Source: Impatiens glandulifera (Eukaryota > Streptophyta > Magnoliopsida > Ericales > Balsaminaceae). From it: 64,000 bases of DNA. The notes below the pieces were generated by a model. It saw only the letters and a program-made list of their open reading frames with translations. It ran no database searches and was not told where the DNA came from. A program made the translations under genes and the position numbers. The stretch spans positions 38,998,840-39,062,839 of the forward strand of contig NC_061869.1 of the NCBI RefSeq assembly GCF_907164915.1. The letters run 5' to 3'. Of this stretch, positions 57,801 to 64,000 are shown in pieces (the first letter of the stretch is position 1; each line of letters begins with the position of its first letter).

Positions 57801-58162
57801 CGTTCAATGTTTTGAAATTACCTTGGCAAGACAGTTTAAATAAAACGGATTGCGGAATATACTGTATGAGACATATTCATTGTTACACGGGCGATGAAAC
57901 AAATTGGAAGTGTGGTATAACGATAGAAAATGTAAGTTACATTTTTTCACATTTTATTTGTTTTACAAATCTTTAATAACCGCTGAATTATAATTTCCTA
58001 CAGGCAAGAGGAATGCTTGAAGCATTGCGAGTCAAATACACTGCAATGATCATCCGTTCAAACTTAAACAAAAATATCAAGAACATCTTACAGAAGTTTG
58101 TAGACATTTTAAAAGTAGAATGTCCTGAAACATATAAGTTGTATATAAAGAGCAACTCTTAA
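54846..58162 (+). pseudogene. Ulp1-type (C48) cysteine protease gene of the Mutator-like element
   Basis: Exons that keep frame: 54846-55445, 55532-55679, 55751-56847, 57110-57281, 57352-57447, 57518-57658, 57734-57931, 58004-58162 (TAA). The first exon, with the start, was not found. The N-terminal domain (IGFGHLLSLSLSKCP then NGEEVKIEEEDVEMILGF) is typical of plant transposon Ulp1 proteins. The middle is low-complexity, with a 15-bp repeat giving AHTEG-type repeats (56390-56470). The C-terminal protease has NHYYVVVIN (catalytic His), QDSLNKTDCGIYCMRH (Gln and Cys), but INN where an Asp is expected. A TAA at 57578-57580 interrupts exon 6. Family proteases cleave SUMO; activity here is unlikely. 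Confidence 0.82.
56907..57070 (+). repeat. Palindrome array in intron 57109-56848 of the Ulp1 gene
   Basis: About seven copies of TTTCGGG[A/G]CCCGAAA with short linkers, between the donor at 56848 and the acceptor at 57109. The frame across the junction is continuous (codon AG|C), which supports an intronic location. Confidence 0.88.
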
Positions 58163-58215
58163 TTAATTTAGTACATTTTTTGTCTTCAATTATTTTCTAG
58201 TCTTCAATTATAATC

Positions 58216-58350
58216 ATGTATAAACTATGTTAAAACAAGTTAAAAACCAAGTATAAACTAAGTTAAAACAAGTTAAAAACCAAGTATAAACTAAGTTAAA
58301 AACAAAGTATAAACTAAGTTAAAACAAGTTAAAAACCAAGTATAAAATAA
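58216..58350 (+). repeat. Short tandem repeat between convergent genes
   Basis: About four copies of a 33-bp unit containing AAGTTAAAACAAGTTAAAAA and CCAAGTATAAACT, directly before the intergenic palindrome array. Confidence 0.85.
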
Positions 58351-58351
58351 G

Positions 58352-58712
58352 TGGTTTCGGGACCCGAAAGATTATTTCGGGACCCGAAATATGTGGTTTC
58401 GGGACCTAAAATGTGGTTTCGGGACCTGAAATAAGGGGTTTCGGAACCTGAAATACGGGGTTTCGGAACCCGAAATACGTGGTTTCGGGACCTGAAATGT
58501 GGTTTCGGGACCCAAAATAAGGTGTTTCGGGATCCGAAATATGTGGTTTCGAGACCCAAAATATGTGGTTTCGGGACCCGAAATGTGGTTTCGAGACCCG
58601 AAATGTGGTTTCGGGACCCGAAATAAGGTGTTTCGGGACCCGAAATATGTGGTTTCGGGGCCCGAAATGTTGTTTCTGGACCCGAAATAAGGTGTTTCGG
58701 GACCCGAAATTT
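58352..58712. repeat. Palindrome array between the convergent genes
   Basis: About fourteen exact or near TTTCGGGACCCGAAA copies between the Ulp1 stop (58162) and the transposase stop (58845). Linkers are like TATGTGG and TAAGGTG. Confidence 0.9.
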
Positions 58713-58844
58713 AGATTTTTAACTTGTTTTCTCTTGGTTTTTAACTTGTTTTAACTTGGGTTAGACTATCTTCGTTAAAAATGAAAGGACAAAAATGATA
58801 AAAATGTAAAAATATTCAAAGTTACAACATGATCAAAATAAGCA

Positions 58845-61733
58845 CTATCTTCGTTGAATGTTATCCCCACACGCATTATCTTCGACATATACTTGAGATG
58901 ACAAAAGTGATGTGAAGGATAATTGAGTTGAAAGTGGATCATTCCATTGTTGTGTTGAATCCAAAACTGTAGATGTTGTGGCCGTATTTCCCTTCTTTTT
59001 TGATCTCGAAGTCTTGGGGATTTTTTCAATTAAAGATTGTTTCCTCTTTGTTGGTGGTCGTCCTCGACTTCTAACTTTGTTAGGAGAGTGTGTCAAAATG
59101 GATGTAGCGGGAGATTGAAATGGAGATGGAGATGGAGATGCTTCTGTGCTTTGGTCTTTAGATGCTTCAGTGCTTCCATGATTAAGTGACATAAACTGTT
59201 CCATCAAGCCTTTTATTTCGTTCATCCAAAATGAACAAGTTACTTCAGATTTTACTCCAACTTGTTGAACCTCTTGCATCAATCGAGTTAGACTATTGTG
59301 ATGTTTTTTTTCTTCCACGGACATATCTGAATCATAAATGTTGGTGATATTTTGATACCCGCGCTTAATATCTTTACGCCACCGGTCCATTATATAATAC
59401 ATTGGTACCTCATTCACCCTCATTTTTTTCAACACATCCATGATATGCCTACACAAAATATCTCTGAACTCAAACAATCGACATTGACATTTCACATTGC
59501 AATCCTTTTCGGTGTAATGTACTTTGTAAGAAACATCTCTTAGATGTTCTCCATTAACCCCCAACATGATTTCCTCAACTCTAAATATAGAAACTGAACC
59601 TTCCTCTTCAATGGCTGAGATGTCGCACAACATCAAACCTCTAACTTCTTCTTGAACCAATCTAAATATATCTGGAGTGTATAAGTTTTGGTATTGCCTT
59701 TCGAAGGCAAATCCACTAACAGTTGGTATCAAAGAATTAAACGATAGGAAATCCAATTTCTTTTCTCTCTCGATATTTCTCAACAGAGCCCTATCATATT
59801 GCTCGACAAATTGTTTGAGGGATGTTTTGGACTGCACGTAGTCATCAAAGAAGGCGTTCATACTTTCACTCCGTTGAGATGTTGACATCCCGGCCCAAAA
59901 TTGTCCTTTGACATAAACAGGTATTCATTTAGATCTTTCCAAATACAAAGATTTCAACCAAACATTATCTTCCAACTAATAATCTTCAATTAGTGTATTC
60001 CAATCATCTTCGCATTGTTGAATATTTATGGAATTGTATATAATGTTTTTCAGCCTCTTCTTTATTAGATGGTATTTAGTATGGCTTCCAAGTTTTATAG
60101 GAAGTTTCTTCATTATATGCCACAAACAAAATCGATGATGAGTTTTAGGAAATACCTTCTCAATTGCAATCGCCATGGATCGACATTGGTCTGTGATTAT
60201 GGCATTGGGAGGTCTATCATGCATACATTCCAACCAAGTTCTAAACAACCATGTGAAAGAATTTGAATCTTCACTTGACAATAACCCACATCCAAGCAAA
60301 ATGGATTGACCATGATGATTAACACCAACAAACGGAGCGAAAGGCATGTCATAGCGATTTGTCAAATATGTTGTATCGAAAGAGATAACATCATGAAAAT
60401 CTTCAAAGGCAGCCCTACACCTACCATCTGCCCAAAACACGTTTTTAATTCGGGATTCCTCGTCCAAATCAATAAGGTAGAAGAAGTTTGAGTTCCTGGT
60501 TTGCATTCTTAAGAAATAATTAGTGAGTGCTTCAGCATCCCCACTCCCTAACCTCAACCTTCGTGCTTCTGTAACGTAATTTCTACATGTCCTCTCATCG
60601 AAAGACATGTTTTCATACCCTCCAGCTTCAACTACAAGTGATTGAAATGTTTTGGCCACAGTTATTCCAGCTTCATCGTTTGTATCCAATCTTCTCTTTA
60701 CATTTCCGTCAATTACTTTGTAGGATCTAACATGACGTATTCTCTTAGGGCTTAAAGAATGGTTGTGCTCAAGAGAAATACTTGTTATCACATATTCCCC
60801 TTCATTTCGAACAACAACATTAATCTTTGCTTTACAATCTGTCTTCGTTATTGGTCTAGGCTGATGAAACTTGTTTTTTGACTTCGATTCTTTCATAAAA
60901 CTCTTGGCACAAACAACGCTGAAGTACTTCCTCTTACCACCTACATTTTTGCTCCCTAATTTGGTAATGCCGAATCCAGTTAAGTGGGCATATGATGTGT
61001 AGAATTCAAGAAGTTGTTCTTCGGAGGAAAATGTCATTCCAACACTAGGAATGTGACTGCAAAAATTAAGTGAAACCGTAAGAAAAAAGTCCATAAACCA
61101 CTCATTTCGGGACCCGAAACCACCCTTTCGGAACCCGAAACCACCCTTTCGGGTCCCGAAATACCATTTCGGGTCCCTACACCAACCGTTTCGGGTCCCG
61201 AAACCACCCATTTCGGGACCCGAAACCACCTTTCGGGACCCGAAACCACCCATTTTGGGAAAAGGAAGGACCCTTTCAGGTCCCGAAACCACCTATTTCG
61301 GGAAAAGGAAAGACCCTTTCTTGTCCCGAAACCAACCATTTCGGGACAAGGAAGGACCATTTCTTGTCCCGAAACCAACCATTTCGGGACAAGGAAGGAC
61401 CATTTCTTGTCCTGAAACCAACCTTTTCGGGACAAGGAAGGACTCTTTCTTGTCCTGAAACCAACCATTTCGGGACAAGGAAGGACTCTTTCTTGTCCCG
61501 AAACCAACCATTTCGGGACATGGAGGACCATTTCTTGTCCTGAAACCAACCATTTCGGGACAAGGAAGGACCATTTCTTGTCCAGAAACCAACCATTTCG
61601 GGACAAGGAAGGACCATTTCTTGTCCCGAAACCACTAGATCTGTTCAGGGTACCTTTCGGGTTCAACAGGGGTGGATCTGTTCAGGTTAAGTTCTTCATC
61701 TACTGGGTTGTTCAAGTTCGGTGCTTCGGTTTC
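58845..61733 (-). pseudogene. MULE transposase with FAR1-like and SWIM domains
   Basis: Minus-strand exons: 61733-61654 (80 nt) and 61056-58845, joined in frame (codon AG|T). The start codon upstream was not identified. Domains in order: FAR1-type DNA-binding region (TFSSEEQLLEFYTSYAHLTGFG, then VCAKS, DCKAKINV and LEHNHSLSP), MULE transposase core (VISFDTTYLTNRYDMP, with the second acidic residue in IITDQCRSMA, then HRFCLWHI), SWIM zinc finger (CQCRLFEFRDILCRHIMDVL), and a basic AT-hook-like tail (RSRGRPPTKRKQ). In-frame stops at 59976-59978 (TAG) and 59925-59927 (TGA) lie between core and SWIM. The intron holds a palindrome array. Confidence 0.87.
61104..61635 (-). repeat. Right palindrome array with hairpin variant, in transposase intron
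   Basis: The part nearest the transposase has simple TTTCGGGACCCGAAA and TTTCGGGTCCCGAAA copies. From about 61290 a 54-bp unit repeats about six times. In it the arms are lengthened to 12 bp (TTTCGGGACAAG and CTTGTCCCGAAA) around a 12-bp loop, able to form a hairpin. The array stays open in reading frames on both strands because the units contain no stop codons. Confidence 0.9.
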
Positions 61734-61779
61734 CTGAAAATTCAAACAGTTTAAATCCATAAATACTTCTGTAAAATGT

Positions 61780-61831
61780 AAACCCTAGATCTGTAAAATC
61801 TAAACCCTAGATCTATAAAATCTAAACCCTA
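61780..61831 (-). promoter_or_regulatory. Three telo-box motifs upstream of the transposase gene
   Basis: AAACCCTA at 61780-61787, 61802-61809 and 61824-61831, exactly 22 bp apart and embedded in a repeated CTAAACCCTAGATCTATAAA. Telo-boxes are known cis-elements near plant transcription starts. Their role in this element is inferred from position only. Confidence 0.6.
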
Positions 61832-61839
61832 GATCTATT

Positions 61840-62962
61840 AAAAAAAATAATAAAGATCCTTAAAAAGGATACCATGGAGAAGTAAATGCTGCCGTAGAAA
61901 GAAATAAATGCAGCCGGAGAAGAGAAATAAATGCAGCCGGAGCCGGAGAAGAGAAATAAATGATGCGTTTCAGAGAGAGAAAGAAATGCAGAAATATGAA
62001 ACCCTATTAGGTGAAAGAGGATATGCAGAAATGTAGAAATTATTTTTTAATTTTTTCCTTTTTCTCTCTCCTAACTGGCAAGGCCACGTAGGATTCGTGT
62101 TCTTGCTTTCGCTAACCCTTCGTTGGGTTTATCATTCCTCTTCACAATAAACTAAAATTAACAGACTATTAAAAATAAGAGCACTAATAGGAAGTGTCAT
62201 TTTACTGCGCTGATGTGGCAGCTTTCGTGTCTGTCCACGCAGCCAACAAAAATAAAATAAAAATAATTTATTTAGTGAAAGAAGTTGCTCTCTCTCATTC
62301 TCCTAATCTTCTTCCTTTTTGATTCCTCTGCCGTCTATCTCATCTCCGACGTAGATCTCGCACCACCACATTTTTTTCGTTTCTTTATTGGTCCTTTAGA
62401 TATTACATCACCAACCGCCATCTCTATAGTTGTAGATATGCAGATCTTGCTGTCTGTCTCCGTCCGGCCTAAATCTGGTGCATGCTCACCAATATCCCCG
62501 CTCACCGTCTGTTCGTCGATCTCAAACTGCCCTATGCACGCCGTCAACTCCGTCTTCGTAAACACCAATAATATAAAAGATTATTTTATCGCGGTTCCTA
62601 AAAGAAATCTAACTGAATAAAGTGTTCCAAATTCATAATTTGATACATCTTCTTGTTAAGATTAAATAGATTTGTTAAACTGGATAATTTACTTAGTTAA
62701 TCACCGGGTATAAAGTCTTCTACATGTGTCTTTATTCATTCAACATGAATATCCTTAACATTTTAGCATATATTCTTGGTAACATCTATTAGGAAAAGAG
62801 TACAATGGAGACTACACTCATGGATAAATCATGGATCAATCAACATTTTATTCTTTTACCTGAATTTCAACTCCTAGTTTGTAAATGGAAGATGAAAGTC
62901 TCCGGTATTAGAGAAGATGGGAAAGAGGGCAAAGGGAAAAATTGTCGTTTTGGGTATGAGTG
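61840..62962. other. Right flank of the Mutator-like element and intergenic DNA
   Basis: A short repeat of AAATAAATGCAGCCGGAG lies at 61902-61965. Open frames at 62285-62620 and 62805-63047 show no recognisable domain and no splice-supported extension, so no gene is called. The right terminus of the Mutator-like element should lie in this stretch but was not recognised. Confidence 0.55.
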
Positions 62963-63238
62963 TGTGAGTTTAAACATTGATTGTCAAAAAATTGAAAATT
63001 ATAGGCCTTTATTGTCTTTTATAGAATTATGCTTATTTAATTATTAATGGTCTTGAGTTTGTATGTATAAGTAATTTAGAGCATCTAGACTAATTACTCC
63101 TTTATAAGGTTGTTTATAAAGGTTGATAATACGATACTTAAGACTTTCAAGACTTTTTTTCTCTTTAGCAAATATTTATTTCTCAGAGTTTCATATCTTC
63201 ATAGTTGTTCATAAAAGATCCAATAGTCAAAGCCAACA
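62963..63238 (+). repeat. 5' LTR of element E (276 bp)
   Basis: TGTGAGTT..GCCAACA, set directly before the primer site. It aligns with the two pieces of LTR D over its whole length. TATA-like sequences lie near 63103 and 63115. Confidence 0.8.
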
Positions 63239-63240
63239 TT

Positions 63241-63252
63241 TGGTATCAGAGC
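63241..63252 (+). other. Primer-binding site of element E
   Basis: TGGTATCAGAGC, two bases after the LTR end. Confidence 0.9.
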
Positions 63253-63265
63253 TAGGTTGAAGAAC

Positions 63266-64000
63266 ATGGCGTCGACAAGATCTACCAAAGATGCGACGAC
63301 AATGAAGATTGGAAGAGAAGGGAACATGACACTCTCCTATCCGTTACTCACGAAGAGTAACTACTCGGTGTGGGTGTTGAAGACACGGGTAAACTTACAA
63401 GCACAAGGAGTGTCGAAAGCTGAGATGATCGACGAGGTCGACGAACAGAAGGATAAATGGCACTCGCTGCCATCCATCAAGCACTCCCTGAGGACGTCCT
63501 TCTCATGGTGGATGAGAATGATTCTACCAAGCTAGCATGGGAAACGTTAAAGAAAATGCATGTTGGAGTGGAGAGAGTCAATGAGGAAAAAGTGAAAACA
63601 TTGAAGACACAATTCGAGGCGATTCACATGAAGATGGGGAATTGGTGGGTGATTTCGCCATGAAATAGACATCCATCGTGACTGGTATCCGCTCGTTGGG
63701 AGAGAAGGTGGAGGAGATCTCCGTCATCAAGAAGTTTCTTCGAGCCTTACCACAAACATACATGTAGATCGTTACAGCGATCGAGCAATTTGGTGATCTC
63801 AAGAATATGACCGTCGAGTAGATCGTCGGTCATCTCGAAGTCCACGAGGAGAGACTTCGCGGCTATGAAGACCAAGAGGAGGAGCACTTATTACTCACGT
63901 ATGATGAATGAATGTCACGAATGAAGAAAAATGGAGAAGCCAATTTTTCTTCTAGATCGTCGAGTCACAGTGGTAATGGTGGAGAGAACCGAGGTCGTGG
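63266..64000 (+). pseudogene. Element E gag, broken and cut by the window end
   Basis: ATG 63266. Begins MASTRSTKDATTMKIGREGN as in element D. A frame change near 63455 moves into the frame with LAAIHQALPEDVLLMV, a stop follows at about 63661, and the UBN2 core (VIKKFLRALPQTYM and FGDLKNMTVE) continues in another frame with further stops. The Gly/Ser-rich tail runs into the window end. Confidence 0.83.

Larger units (their letters stand above)
54098..61733. mobile_element. Mutator-like element with Ulp1-type protease and FAR1/MULE transposase genes
   Basis: Two convergent genes, a Ulp1-like protease (+) and a MULE transposase with FAR1-like DNA-binding and SWIM regions (-), share a distinctive palindrome array found nowhere else in the window. 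The combination of transposase and Ulp1 protease is known for some plant Mutator-like elements (the Kaonashi type). Both genes carry nonsense codons. Terminal inverted repeats were not found, so the limits given are those of the recognisable content. Confidence 0.75.
62963..64000 (+). mobile_element. Element E: copia element of the D family, start only
   Basis: LTR at 62963-63238, primer site, and gag running off the window end. LTR and gag both match element D, in opposite orientation to it. Confidence 0.85.

Noticed and set aside
61034..61666. Long open frames across the right palindrome array as protein genes
   Set aside because: They arise because the repeat unit has no stop codons on either strand; a spliced transposase model explains the region better.
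62285..62620. 111-codon open frame right of the Mutator-like element
   Set aside because: No recognisable domain; the opposite strand is also open over part of it, as expected by chance.
53100..62620. Terminal inverted repeats of the Mutator-like element
   Set aside because: Comparison by eye of both flanks gave no convincing pair; a computed self-alignment of 53000-54100 with 61700-62900 would decide.

Overview
The window is nuclear DNA from a flowering plant, probably a eudicot. It is AT-rich, its genes have GT..AG introns, and it contains a plasma-membrane H+-ATPase, a JmjC oxygenase and a MIF-like tautomerase. These three host genes sit among nested LTR retrotransposons and one large Mutator-like DNA element. 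A run of exactly 500 N at 23708-24207 is an assembly gap. The species cannot be named from this sequence; the ATPase most resembles the PMA4 (subfamily II) type.

Layout. 1-6956: minus-strand Ty1/copia element of Sirevirus type (element A), cut by the window start, with one LTR and the beginning of an accessory ORF. 9004-16865: intact 15-exon P-type H+-ATPase gene (954 aa). 18001-23686: minus-strand JmjC (NO66/MINA53-like) gene in four exons, whose introns carry a 1.58-kb non-autonomous LTR element and a MITE; its 5' end abuts the gap. 24208-49660: a nest of retroelements. Copia element D (42340-49660) was interrupted by element C in its pol and by element F (44902-49497) in its 5' LTR. Element B (27808-41945, 14.1 kb) then inserted into a tandem array inside the U3 of C's LTR, with target duplication CGTGT. 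51326-52897: three-exon MIF/D-dopachrome tautomerase-like gene. About 54098-61733: a Mutator-like element with two convergent genes, a Ulp1-type protease gene (+) and a FAR1/MULE transposase gene (-). 62963-64000: start of element E, the same family as D.

Most unusual parts. (1) Element B carries three tandem, mutually related accessory ORFs downstream of pol, each preceded by its own TATA box and pyrimidine-rich leader. Element A has a related ORF in the same place with its own TATA box. (2) The Mutator-like element carries four arrays of the 15-bp palindrome TTTCGGGACCCGAAA, in introns of both genes and between them. (3) The U3 of element C carries about nine units of roughly 47 bp, each with two copies of an inverted repeat of the form TTAGACCnCGTCTAA. 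(4) The PPT-LTR junction of element B is tandemly repeated.

The three host genes look intact in what can be read. All autonomous element genes are decayed by nonsense codons, frameshifts or deletions, although two of the accessory ORFs of element B remain open. Splice sites were placed by eye and checked by reading-frame continuity; no database search was possible.
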